This document shows positions 1 to 8,546 of a stretch of 44,112 bases of DNA, piece by piece. The notes under the pieces are model-generated. The model ran no database searches, was not told where the DNA came from, and saw only the letters and a list, made by a program, of their open reading frames with translations. Both the position numbers and the translations under genes were made by a program. How positions within the stretch are numbered: position 1 is the first letter of the stretch; the number at the start of each line of letters is the position of its first letter. This DNA comes from JBFHES01 sp041584015 (GTDB lineage Bacteria > Bacteroidota > Bacteroidia > Bacteroidales > M50B96), in contig JBFHES010000007.1 in NCBI GenBank assembly GCA_041584015.1, positions 1 through 44,112 on the forward strand. Reading direction: 5' to 3'.

Positions 1-1
1 A

Positions 2-1771
2 GTAAGCGGAAGTACACCACCATATACCTATTTCTGGTCAACAGGTGGTGGTAGCGATTCAGTAAGTAATTTGTCAGCTGGTGTATATCAATTGTTAATC
101 TTCGATGCCAATGGTTGTGATGAATGGGTAAGCTTTGAAATCTACGATGACCCATCACAAGTAGTGTTTGGCTGTACCGATCCATTAGCATTTAATTATG
201 ATCCAAATGCTAATACCAGTGACGGTAGCTGCTATTATATTGGCGATTTCCCATCATGGAATTATAATATTACCGGAAGCAATCACCTGATTCTATTATC
301 AGATACTATTGAAATATCATTAAATGGTGTGCCAATAGAGAATGGCGATTTTATCGGTGTATTTTATGATAACAATGGCCAATTGAATTGTGGAGGTTAT
401 CAAATTTGGGAAGGTTCTACAACAGCAATTGCAGCTTGGGGAGACGATCAGCCAACAGCAGATATTGATGGTTTCTTGCTTGGCGAAGAAATTCGCTGGA
501 AGATATATGATGTGTCGGAGCAAACAGAATATGAGGCCATCCCTGTATACAATCAATCATTCCTGGATAGTGGCTATTACGAAAATAATGGTTTGTCAGG
601 TCTACTTGAGCTTACTGCAATTACCTTCGAAACACAGCAAATTGTCTTAAGTGGAGGCTGGAGTATCATGTCTACTTATATCGATCCGTTTGAGCCTTCG
701 TTCAACGATATACTTGCTGATGTGGATGCCAATATGGATGTACTTAAAAATGGTGGAGGTGATGTGTATTGGCCGGAATATGGCTTAAATCAGGTGGGTG
801 ATATTACCATTGGAAAAGGTTATCAGGTAAAAATGAAAGTTACCGATTCAATTTCCGTTGTTGGTTTATCAGTATCGCCAGAACTCGAACAAATAAATGT
901 TCCTTATGGTTGGTCATTCCTTGGCTACCTTCGAAAAGATGCGGCAGCAATAGATGTGCTTCTTTATCCAATTGTAAACTTTATTGAGATTGTTAAAGAT
1001 GCGGATGGAAATATTTATTGGCCAGCATATGGTGTTAATAACATCAATAATATGCAACCGGGTTACGGGTATCAGATTAGAACAAGCAGTGCCTGTTCGT
1101 TTTTCTACCCAGCCAACTATGTGCCACTTCCACTTAGCGGAAGTAAGTCTGCTCAATTCTCCGAGATCTTGCGTGGCACTGGAGCCAATATGACTTTGGG
1201 AATTCCGGCCTCAAGCTGGGCTCAGGAACCAGCAATTAACTCTATTATCGAGGTGTTCAGCGCCAGTAACATACTTGTCGGACGTGCACTTTATGAAGGA
1301 GAGAATATGGCCATCAGTTTATGGGGAGATGATGATCTAACCACAGCAACAGAAGGACTGATCTATAATGAGGCCTTTGAGCTTAAGGCCATAGATAATG
1401 AAGGTCAAGTATCCCGGGTTACTGTTTCGGGTTGGATTTCAGGCGATAATTACTACACTAAAAATAAAATTAGCATAGCTGGCAATCTAGTTGCCGAAAC
1501 TGCAAACTTAAACACAAATCTTGCTCAAAATGTACCAAACCCTGCCACAAGCTCTTCGCGCATTACCTATAGTATTGCCGCAGATCAGCAAGTAAGTATT
1601 TCATTATTTAATGCAACTGGTCAGCAAATAGATCAGTTGGTTGATGGATATGTTAGCGCAGGAGAACACGAACTGGTAGTAGATGTTAGTAATCTACCAG
1701 CAGGTGTTTATATGTACAATCTAATCACACGACGGTTTTCGCAGACTAAATACTTAACAGTTGTTAAGTAA
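2..1771 (+). CDS. Secreted T9SS-sorted multidomain protein, 5' end outside the window
   Basis: The frame is open from base 2, so the gene begins upstream and only the last 589 residues are visible. The first visible residues (PPYTYFWSTGG, then VSNLSAGVYQL and DANGC) match the SprB-type repeat of Bacteroidota adhesins. A GCTDPLAFNYDPNANTSDGSC block follows, a short Cys-bounded element common in these proteins. Two internal duplications can be seen: a GxFxGVFY...GGYxIWEG...WGDD module that recurs near residues 400-470, and a GWSIMSTY...VYWPEYGLN...GKGYQVK module followed by its copy GWSFLGYL...IYWPAYGVN...GYGYQIR. The last ~80 residues (QNVPNPATSSSRITYSI ... LPAGVYMYNL) are a type A T9SS C-terminal sorting domain, so the protein is expected to be exported through the outer membrane and surface-attached or released. 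Its ligand or function cannot be read from the sequence. Confidence 0.9.
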   Translation, partial: VSGSTPPYTYFWSTGGGSDSVSNLSAGVYQLLIFDANGCDEWVSFEIYDDPSQVVFGCTDPLAFNYDPNANTSDGSCYYIGDFPSWNYNITGSNHLILLSDTIEISLNGVPIENGDFIGVFYDNNGQLNCGGYQIWEGSTTAIAAWGDDQPTADIDGFLLGEEIRWKIYDVSEQTEYEAIPVYNQSFLDSGYYENNGLSGLLELTAITFETQQIVLSGGWSIMSTYIDPFEPSFNDILADVDANMDVLKNGGGDVYWPEYGLNQVGDITIGKGYQVKMKVTDSISVVGLSVSPELEQINVPYGWSFLGYLRKDAAAIDVLLYPIVNFIEIVKDADGNIYWPAYGVNNINNMQPGYGYQIRTSSACSFFYPANYVPLPLSGSKSAQFSEILRGTGANMTLGIPASSWAQEPAINSIIEVFSASNILVGRALYEGENMAISLWGDDDLTTATEGLIYNEAFELKAIDNEGQVSRVTVSGWISGDNYYTKNKISIAGNLVAETANLNTNLAQNVPNPATSSSRITYSIAADQQVSISLFNATGQQIDQLVDGYVSAGEHELVVDVSNLPAGVYMYNLITRRFSQTKYLTVVK

Positions 1772-1794
1772 TCCGATTTTTTGAATTGGATTCC

Positions 1795-1820
1795 AAAGCC
1801 GGCTTGTCCGGCTTTTTTTA
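1795..1820 (+). terminator. Intrinsic terminator after the T9SS protein gene
   Basis: An 8-bp perfect stem (AAAGCCGG / CCGGCTTT) with a CTTGT loop is followed by a T run. It lies 24 bases after the stop codon and before nth. Confidence 0.85.
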
Positions 1821-1882
1821 TTTCTTATCGCTAATCACAAAAAAATGGATTAATTTTCAGGCTTAATTCTAAAGGTGGAACA

Positions 1883-2524
1883 ATGCTTAAGAAGGAACGA
1901 TTCGAAAAAGTGATAGCATATTTTGAAGAACATCAGCCGGTAGCAGAAACTGAGCTTGATTATCAAAATCCTTATCAGTTATTGGTGGCTGTTATTTTAT
2001 CTGCTCAATGTACAGACAAGCGTGTAAATGTAATTACACCTCCATTATTCGAACGTTTTCCGGATGTGGAAACCATGGCCGTAGCGCAGGTTGAAGAAAT
2101 TTTTGAACTCATCAGATCTTGTTCATATCCGAATAACAAAGCAAAACATCTACTTGGAATGGCTAAAATGCTGGTTGAGGACTTCAATTCCATTGTTCCT
2201 TCAGAGATTCCACAGTTGATTAAATTACCCGGAGTTGGACGAAAAACAGCAAATGTAATCGCATCGGTTGTTTACGATAAGCCAGCCTTGGCTGTTGATA
2301 CGCACGTATTCAGAGTAGCAGCAAGAATTGGCTTAAGTACAAATGCTAAAACACCTTTGGAAACCGAACGTCAACTCGTAAAATATATTCCAGAGAGTAA
2401 AATACCAATCGCTCATCATTGGTTAATTCTACATGGCAGGTATGTCTGCATAGCGCGAAAACCTAAATGTGAAGCTTGCGGCATTGCACATCTGTGTAAG
2501 TATTTTGGCAATATCGAAAAATAA
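1883..2524 (+). CDS. nth: Endonuclease III (DNA glycosylase/AP lyase)
   Basis: This bifunctional glycosylase removes oxidised pyrimidines from DNA and cleaves the abasic site (base excision repair). At 213 residues it has the usual length. The helix-hairpin-helix LPGVGRKTANV (115-125) contains the expected catalytic Lys121, and VDTHVFRVAARIGL contains the catalytic Asp139. The C-terminal 4Fe-4S ligands follow the family spacing C-x6-C-x2-C-x5-C (Cys189, 196, 199, 205). The ATG is preceded by AAAGGTGGAACA. The TauE-type gene begins 11 bases after the stop codon, so the two may be co-transcribed, although no functional link is apparent. Confidence 0.96.
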   Translation: MLKKERFEKVIAYFEEHQPVAETELDYQNPYQLLVAVILSAQCTDKRVNVITPPLFERFPDVETMAVAQVEEIFELIRSCSYPNNKAKHLLGMAKMLVEDFNSIVPSEIPQLIKLPGVGRKTANVIASVVYDKPALAVDTHVFRVAARIGLSTNAKTPLETERQLVKYIPESKIPIAHHWLILHGRYVCIARKPKCEACGIAHLCKYFGNIEK

Positions 2525-2535
2525 GAAACAATCAA

Positions 2536-3333
2536 ATGCACTTTGATTTCATTGAACAGCTCAATATTTATTCAATTGAAGGTGTTGCTGTGCTTATTAT
2601 TGCTGGCTTTTTGGTTGGGGTAATAAATACCATTGCAGGCAGTGGTACCATAATTACCTATTCACTTTTCATGATGATGGGCTTACCCGCCAATAGTGCC
2701 AATGGGACAATTCGCCTTGGCGTTATTATGCAAACGTTCGCCAGCTCGGCAACCTTTAAGGCAAACAAAGTTCTGGATGTGAAAAGAGGATTGATGTATA
2801 GCATTCCTGTAATCCTGGGAACTATTGGGGGCGCTTTTATTGCGGTCAATATCAATGAACGGTTTTTTGAGAAGATCATTGGTGCTGTAATGATTATGAT
2901 GCTCGTCTTTATTTTTTTAAAGCCAGAGCGATGGATGGAAGGGAAACAACAACTTGTTAAAAAGAAAACCACGGCATCGCAAATGTTAATACTGTTTGCA
3001 ACCGGTATCTATGGAGGCTTTATTCATATTGGTGTTGGAATATTCTTGCTGGCCGCATTGGTATTATCTGCCGGTTACGATCTGGTTAAAGCCAATGCAT
3101 TAAAAGTATTTATCGTATTTCTCTACAGTCCATTTGCCTTAGCAGTTTTCATGATTAATGGGCAGGTAAGTTACGCCATTGGCTTAATAGCTGCCATTGG
3201 AAATTTAATTGGAGGTATAGTGGCTTCAAAGTATGCGGTTAATTGGGGATCAAAATTTATTCGTTGGTTTCTAATAATTGTGATAATTTTGTTCGCTTCA
3301 AAACTGCTAGGGGTATTTAGTTTGTTTTATTGA
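2536..3333 (+). CDS. TauE/SafE-family membrane transporter
   Basis: A polytopic membrane protein of 265 residues with about eight hydrophobic segments arranged as two similar halves, as in the TauE/SafE family of anion (sulfite, sulfoacetate or other organosulfur) exporters. The first half has the family-like GFLVGVINTIAGSGTIITY segment, and the second half opens with ATGIYGGFIHIGVGIF, the matching G-G-x-G-rich repeat. The substrate cannot be inferred: no sulfur-metabolism genes are nearby. It follows nth closely and precedes the transketolase-half gene by 35 bases. Confidence 0.85.
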   Translation: MHFDFIEQLNIYSIEGVAVLIIAGFLVGVINTIAGSGTIITYSLFMMMGLPANSANGTIRLGVIMQTFASSATFKANKVLDVKRGLMYSIPVILGTIGGAFIAVNINERFFEKIIGAVMIMMLVFIFLKPERWMEGKQQLVKKKTTASQMLILFATGIYGGFIHIGVGIFLLAALVLSAGYDLVKANALKVFIVFLYSPFALAVFMINGQVSYAIGLIAAIGNLIGGIVASKYAVNWGSKFIRWFLIIVIILFASKLLGVFSLFY

Positions 3334-3368
3334 TTCATAACTTGATCAAACTTTAGTAAGAGTTAAAA

Positions 3369-4337
3369 ATGTTTGAAATTAAGGAGTTAAAGTCAACCAA
3401 GATCGGATTTGGGGAAGGTCTTTGTGATGTGGCAAAAACATATGCTAATGTACTTGCATTAGGTGCCGATATTACCGGATCTGTTGGAATGAACCTGTTT
3501 AAGGAAGAATTTCCGGATCGGTTTTTTTCTTTTGGGATTGCAGAACAGAATATAGTTGGAGTTGCTGCTGGACTGGCCTTATCTGATAAAATCCCGTTTC
3601 TCTCAACATACGGAGTGTTTGCAGCGCTGCGGACCACCGATCAAATTAGAGTTTCTGTATGTTATAATAATTTACCTGTAAAAATTGGTGGTGCCCATGC
3701 CGGAATTTCTGTTGGCCCTGATGGCGCCACACATCAGGCACTTGAAGATATAGCCATCATGCGTGTGTTGCCAAACATGACAATTCTATCGCCATGCGAT
3801 GCCACACAAACCAGACTCGCTGTAGTAGCCGCTGTTGCTCAGGTTCAGGGCCCTGTGTATATTCGGTTTGGCCGTGAGGCAGTTCCCGACTTTACACTGC
3901 TAAATCAGGTGTTTGAAGTTGGTAAAGGGCAGTTACTGTTTGATGGCTTGGATGTTACGATCTTTGCAACTGGGCATTTAGTTTGGGAAGCAATTAAGGC
4001 ACATAAATTACTTGCTGATGCTGGAATTGATGCAAGAATTGTAAATTTGCACACCATAAAGCCAATTGACGAGAAGTTGATAGTTGAGTCGGCAATGCAA
4101 ACAGCCTGTGCTGTTACAGCCGAAGAGCATCAGGTGATTGGCGGCCTTGGAAGCGCGGTTGCAGAAGTACTTGCTTTAAAGTTTCCGGTTCCGCTTGAGT
4201 TTATTGGAATGAAGGACCGGTTTGGGGAATCTGGTGCACCCGGCGAATTGATGGAAAAATATGAGTTAACAGCCGCCCATATTGTTCAGGCGGTGAAAAA
4301 AGTAGTTAATCGAAAAAATCTTGACCTAAGAAAATGA
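3369..4337 (+). CDS. Transketolase C-terminal half (pyrimidine-binding plus C-terminal domains)
   Basis: At 322 residues this is the second half of a split transketolase. It has the pyrimidine-binding domain with FGIAEQNIVGVAAGLA (the Glu that activates thiamin diphosphate lies in this AEQN segment), the GGAHAGISVGPDGATHQALEDIA loop, and a C-terminal domain beginning about residue 190. Split transketolases normally need a separate ~280-residue N-terminal subunit that binds the diphosphate of ThDP. That subunit is usually the adjacent gene, but here the upstream neighbour is a TauE-type transporter. The stop overlaps the next ATG by 4 bases (ATGA), so it is translationally coupled to the PurF-like gene. 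It could also be a DXS-like or pyruvate-dehydrogenase-E1-beta-like half, but the sequence pattern fits transketolase best. Confidence 0.85.
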   Translation: MFEIKELKSTKIGFGEGLCDVAKTYANVLALGADITGSVGMNLFKEEFPDRFFSFGIAEQNIVGVAAGLALSDKIPFLSTYGVFAALRTTDQIRVSVCYNNLPVKIGGAHAGISVGPDGATHQALEDIAIMRVLPNMTILSPCDATQTRLAVVAAVAQVQGPVYIRFGREAVPDFTLLNQVFEVGKGQLLFDGLDVTIFATGHLVWEAIKAHKLLADAGIDARIVNLHTIKPIDEKLIVESAMQTACAVTAEEHQVIGGLGSAVAEVLALKFPVPLEFIGMKDRFGESGAPGELMEKYELTAAHIVQAVKKVVNRKNLDLRK

Positions 4338-6235
4338 GTGATAGTATTAAACACGAATGCGGTATTGCTTTAATTAGATTGTTAAAGCCATTAGAGTATT
4401 ATCAGGTAAAGTATGGTTCATGGATGTATGGACTTAATAAACTATACCTGTTAATGGAAAAGCAACATAACCGTGGTCAGGATGGTGCCGGTGTAATCAA
4501 TATTAAATTAGATCTCGATCCTGGAAGTCAATATATTTATCGCGAGCGAAGCAATCAAAGAGAACCGATTAGAAGAGTGTTTGAAGCGATTAATGCCAAC
4601 TTTGAAAAAACACACGAAAAGAATCCTGATCTTTTAAATGATCCGGTATGGAGTAAAACAAATCTTCCGTTTGCTGGTGAGTTATTTCTTGGGCACGTTC
4701 GCTATGGTACTTTTGGTAAAAACGATATAGAAACTGTTCATCCTGTATTACGACTTAATAATTGGAAAGCCCGAAGTCTTACCCTTGCTGGTAATTTTAA
4801 CCTTACCAATGTTGATGAATTATTTGATGTATTGATCAATATTGGTCAGCATCCACGTGGATATACTGATACAGTTACAATCCTGGAGAAAGTAGGCCAC
4901 TATCTCGATATGGAAAATCAAAGCTTGTTTGCGAAGTATAAAGCAGAAGGTTATTCAAATAAAGAGATCTCATGTCAAATTGCTGAAAACCTGGATATGG
5001 TAAAAGTACTGGCAGCTGCTAGTAAAGACTGGGACGGTGGTTATGCTATGGGTGGATTTACAGGTTCCGGCGATGCATTCGTATTAAGAGACCCATGGGG
5101 TATTCGTCCTGCCTATTATTATCATGATGATGAAATAGCAGTAGTAGCCTCCGAGCGTCCTGTAATTCAAACAGCATTCCGCTTACCGGAAGAAGAAGTT
5201 AAAGAGATAGATCCGGGTTATGCAATTGTTATTAAAAATGACGGCCGTGTAATTTATGATAAGGTACGCGAGCCGGAAGAACGCAAGTCATGTTCTTTTG
5301 AGCGAATCTATTTTTCAAGAGGAAGTGATAAGGATATCTATAAGGAACGTAAAAAACTAGGCGAATTATTAACGCCAACAATTCTTGATAAGGTAAATAA
5401 TGATTTTACCAATACGGTTTTTTCATTTATACCAAATACTGCCGAAACTGCCTTTTATGGAATGGTAAAAGGTGTTGAGGATCGAATGATTGAAAATAAA
5501 AAGAAGCGAATCCTTGAACTCGGGTCTAGTATAACAGACAAGCAACTTGATGACTTGATTACTCAGCGACCGAGGGTTGAGAAAATTGCTATTAAGGATG
5601 CCAAGTTAAGAACCTTTATTAGTCAGGAAGAAGGTAGAAACGACCTTGTGGCGCACGTTTACGATATCACCTATGGAACTATAAATAAAGGTGAAGACAC
5701 TTTGGTGATAATTGATGATAGTATTGTAAGAGGTACAACCTTGCGCGAAAGTATCATTAAAATCCTCGACAGACTTGGACCTAAAAAAATAATGGTTGTT
5801 TCATCGGCACCTCAAATCAGATATCCAGATTGTTATGGAATCGACATGGCAAGATTAGGTGAGTTTATTGCTTTTAATGCAGCAATTGCCTTGCTAAAAG
5901 AAACAGGGCAGGAGTCGATAATAAACGAGGTGTACAAGAAATCAAAGGCACAACAAAATTTGCCTAAGGAGGAAATTGTAAACCATGTAAAGGATATATA
6001 CAAACCATTTACCGCTGAGCAGATTTCTGGAAAAATTGGAGCACTCTTAACTGCTGCAGATGTGAATGCCGAAGTTGAGATCGTTTATCAAAGTATTGAA
6101 AACTTGCATAAGGCATGTCCGGGAAATGAGGGTGATTGGTACTTTACCGGTGACTACCCAACACCAGGCGGGAACAAGGTAGTAAATACCTCATTCATCA
6201 ATTACATAGAAGGAAATACGGGTAGGGCTTATTAG
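4334..6235 (+). CDS. Long PurF-like amidophosphoribosyltransferase
   Basis: This is a class II glutamine amidotransferase joined to a phosphoribosyltransferase. Cys9 within HECGIALIRL is the presumed N-terminal nucleophile after processing. QHNRGQDGAG (44-53) and GHVRYGTFG (120-128) are glutaminase-domain motifs. The PRPP-binding loop IIDDSIVRGTT is at 459-469. The PurF reaction makes 5-phosphoribosylamine from PRPP and glutamine, the first step of purine synthesis. At 633 residues it is clearly longer than typical PurF (about 470-505). The extra length includes residues ~60-115 before the GHVRYG motif and a segment around 360-450. Bacteroidota often carry this long form beside a standard PurF, so its true substrate may differ. 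Both catalytic sites look intact. It overlaps the transketolase-half gene by 4 bases. Confidence 0.85.
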   Translation: MSDSIKHECGIALIRLLKPLEYYQVKYGSWMYGLNKLYLLMEKQHNRGQDGAGVINIKLDLDPGSQYIYRERSNQREPIRRVFEAINANFEKTHEKNPDLLNDPVWSKTNLPFAGELFLGHVRYGTFGKNDIETVHPVLRLNNWKARSLTLAGNFNLTNVDELFDVLINIGQHPRGYTDTVTILEKVGHYLDMENQSLFAKYKAEGYSNKEISCQIAENLDMVKVLAAASKDWDGGYAMGGFTGSGDAFVLRDPWGIRPAYYYHDDEIAVVASERPVIQTAFRLPEEEVKEIDPGYAIVIKNDGRVIYDKVREPEERKSCSFERIYFSRGSDKDIYKERKKLGELLTPTILDKVNNDFTNTVFSFIPNTAETAFYGMVKGVEDRMIENKKKRILELGSSITDKQLDDLITQRPRVEKIAIKDAKLRTFISQEEGRNDLVAHVYDITYGTINKGEDTLVIIDDSIVRGTTLRESIIKILDRLGPKKIMVVSSAPQIRYPDCYGIDMARLGEFIAFNAAIALLKETGQESIINEVYKKSKAQQNLPKEEIVNHVKDIYKPFTAEQISGKIGALLTAADVNAEVEIVYQSIENLHKACPGNEGDWYFTGDYPTPGGNKVVNTSFINYIEGNTGRAY

Positions 6236-6256
6236 TTATAAGCTTTGCCTTTAATT

Positions 6257-7222
6257 TTAATGGAAGTTAATGTCGGTGTATTTATCACCGTTTAGCTGCT
6301 CAATGTAAGACTCTATGTGTCTTTTGGTCTTCTCGTTATAGATGTCCTTAATCGTAATCAGAATACCTGTTTCTTCAACGTCACCAAATTGATCGTTTAT
6401 TGCCGTACCAAAGCACTTCATTGATGATGATAAATTCATGTATGCATTAAAGAGTGGAGGAATGTTGCCTCCTAGCGAGCGCACCTTGCTTGACAAAAGC
6501 TTGTAATCGTCGCGGTAATTGTCTTCACTTAAGAATTTAGCTAATTCTTCTTCTGTGTGATAATAGGTAAGAGGTTTGTGTGGAGTAACCAGGTTTTCGT
6601 TGTCGCCAAAATACTTGTTCATAAAGTATAGAATCAAATCGCGGCCAAGCTTATCAAAGTTCCTGTACATGGTTATTTTGCCAAAGAAGTACTTTACTTC
6701 GGGATGATTCACAATTAGAGAACCAAGTCCATCCCAAAGATTGTCCAGTGCAAATATTCCCTTTCTGCCTGCATTCCCTGATTGATATTGAGGGTGTACA
6801 AATGAACGACCAAGTTCCATTGTTTTGCCAAGGTAGTTTTTCTTAAAATCATCAGAAAACTTGAAAAGATGGGCTGTTGAGAGATTTACTTTATCGTTGG
6901 CGCAGCATTTCGATTCCGTACAATTAAAGAATCGGTAGCCACCTAATATCTCTTTCCCATCCGGATCCCAAACAATCAATTGCTTGTAAGGATTGTCGTT
7001 GGTGTCAAATTCATCAATATCGGTTGGTAGTCCGGTTCCCCCGCCACCAACTCTGAATGATTCTTCGCGCAAACGGCCAATCTCTTGCATGAGAATTGGA
7101 GAATCATGGTGTGTGAAAATGTAAATGTCGTTGCTTGAATTATTTGTTTTGCGAACAAACTTAACCTTTGATAATTCTTTAAGAAGTACGTCTTTTGCTA
7201 TCGGTTCTATAATTTTCTCCAT
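6257..7222 (-). CDS. glsB: Glycine-lipid N-acyltransferase, GlsB-like (OlsB/GNAT fold)
   Basis: This acyltransferase is related to OlsB and 'hemolysin'-type GNAT proteins. GGYRFF and ELGRSFVHPQYQ match the family's acyl-transfer core. In Bacteroides thetaiotaomicron, glsB-glsA encode the N- and O-acylation steps of glycine lipids (N-acyl-3-acyloxy-acylglycine). The same gene pair is seen here, with glsA transcribed first and 57 bases separating the two. I chose the ATG at 7222 (MEKIIEP). An upstream in-frame TTG at 7252 would add ten residues of unlikely sequence. The enzyme is expected at the inner face of the cytoplasmic membrane. It ends 21 bases from the convergent purF-like gene, and no strong hairpin separates them. 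Confidence 0.85.
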   Translation of the reverse strand: MEKIIEPIAKDVLLKELSKVKFVRKTNNSSNDIYIFTHHDSPILMQEIGRLREESFRVGGGGTGLPTDIDEFDTNDNPYKQLIVWDPDGKEILGGYRFFNCTESKCCANDKVNLSTAHLFKFSDDFKKNYLGKTMELGRSFVHPQYQSGNAGRKGIFALDNLWDGLGSLIVNHPEVKYFFGKITMYRNFDKLGRDLILYFMNKYFGDNENLVTPHKPLTYYHTEEELAKFLSEDNYRDDYKLLSSKVRSLGGNIPPLFNAYMNLSSSMKCFGTAINDQFGDVEETGILITIKDIYNEKTKRHIESYIEQLNGDKYTDINFH

Positions 7223-7279
7223 TCCATGTTTCTTAAGCGTGCAAAATAACAAAAAAACAAAAACTAAATCTAATGAAAC

Positions 7280-8167
7280 TTAAGGCAATCGTGAAGAATT
7301 TGAGACAAACTCACTAAAACCAATATTTGCATTGTCTTTTAGTGAGTATGCATATTCCTGAACCAGTTTGGCCCATTCTTTTGGGTGACGACTTTTATCG
7401 AAAAATGAAGGCTTAATCTCTTCTCCATAATAGATTTTCAAATGTTCGCCTCTTTGCTTAAACAGTTCATTCGATAAGAAGAACATTTCCAGATTTGCTT
7501 TTATACCAATAGCCTCTCTGAAGATATTCAGGTTGTAAAAGAAGTTTGAATTTTGTCCACTAATAAAGGTGGGGATAATGCTTCTATTGTGCTTGATTGC
7601 TTTCGCCAAAAAAGTCTTTTTCCAATCAATATCTTTAATTACTCCTTTTTTCTTTCTCGACACATAGCCAGAAGGAAACATCAACATTGGTATGTCTGAC
7701 GCATAAGTTTCGTCGAACTTAATAATTGCTTCTTTTGAGGTTGCGCCATGCTTATTAATAGGGATGAAAAGCGGATGGAAATTTTTAATGCTCAAAAGAA
7801 TGTCGTTAACCGGAACTCTTGCATCGCCATAGTGGTCGGCAATTGCTTTGGTCATTATAATGCCTTCAAGGCCTCCAAGAGGGTGATTGGCCGCAAATAC
7901 CGATCTTGGATGTTCAGGTAGATTCGATGCTCCAATAATTTCGTAAGTAACATCGAAATAAGAAATTACCTGTCCTAAAAAATCAACATTTTGCGAGTCC
8001 TTATTCTGCAAAAGAAACTTATTAATTTCCTCCTGATGTAAAATGCGTTTTATGTAAGAGAAAACAAATTTAGGTAAGACCTTTGCCAAACCAGGATTTT
8101 TCTCCTGAAAAAGTCGTTCCACATCGATGAACTTCTCTTGACCTTTCCGATTGATTTCTTCTTTCAT
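7280..8167 (-). CDS. glsA: Glycine-lipid O-acyltransferase, GlsA-like (PlsC superfamily)
   Basis: A lysophospholipid-acyltransferase-type protein of 295 residues. The catalytic block is FAANHPLGGLEGI, with His95 and an acidic residue at position 101 (H-x5-E). The classical PlsC motif is H-x4-D. MFPSGYVSRKKKG occupies the position of the FPEGTRS substrate-binding block. Together with the adjacent glsB-like gene, this supports the O-acylation step of glycine-lipid synthesis. A TATTTTTG element (-7 type) lies 14 bases upstream of its ATG, with no clear -33 partner. It is divergent from mraZ across a 450-base regulatory gap. Confidence 0.82.
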   Translation of the reverse strand: MKEEINRKGQEKFIDVERLFQEKNPGLAKVLPKFVFSYIKRILHQEEINKFLLQNKDSQNVDFLGQVISYFDVTYEIIGASNLPEHPRSVFAANHPLGGLEGIIMTKAIADHYGDARVPVNDILLSIKNFHPLFIPINKHGATSKEAIIKFDETYASDIPMLMFPSGYVSRKKKGVIKDIDWKKTFLAKAIKHNRSIIPTFISGQNSNFFYNLNIFREAIGIKANLEMFFLSNELFKQRGEHLKIYYGEEIKPSFFDKSRHPKEWAKLVQEYAYSLKDNANIGFSEFVSNSSRLP

Positions 8168-8276
8168 TTTATTTTTTTTGGCAAAAATAAGTTAATTGAT
8201 AGAATTATTAGAGCTAAAATAAAATTAGCCGAAACATTGGCTTTCTAATTCTTCAAAGGATCAATCCCCAATTCCA

Positions 8277-8295
8277 TGTGTCACATTGTGACACA
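8277..8295. promoter_or_regulatory. Perfect 19-bp palindrome, candidate operator
   Basis: TGTGTCACA-T-TGTGACACA: two perfect 9-bp arms around one base, as for a homodimeric regulator. Its left 14 bases (GTGTCACATTGTGA) recur with two changes at 8547-8560. Confidence 0.6.
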
Positions 8296-8507
8296 ATCTG
8301 CCTTTGTGTTTGTTCGGTGTAAATATCAGTAAATCAGTGTTTAGCTGGAGTTGTGTTTTCGGCTGTGATATTCATCCCTTTTTTAGTCATGTTTACTTAT
8401 TTCAAGTTGTTAACAGTTGTTGGTAATTCAATTGTTAGTTGTTAATTGAAAGGTAATGTGGTTATTAGCTTTTTTAATTAGTAAGCGTGTTGCTTGTTAT
8501 TAACAGT

Positions 8508-8527
8508 TTATGCACAAGTTGTTCACA
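8508..8527 (+). promoter_or_regulatory. Two DnaA-box-like 9-mers
   Basis: TTATGCACA (8508-8516) fits the TTATNCACA consensus exactly. TTGTTCACA (8519-8527) differs at one position and has the same orientation, 11 bases on. They could mark DnaA control of the division cluster or be chance matches. Confidence 0.3.
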
Positions 8528-8546
8528 GAAAAGCGTGTGGCTGAGG

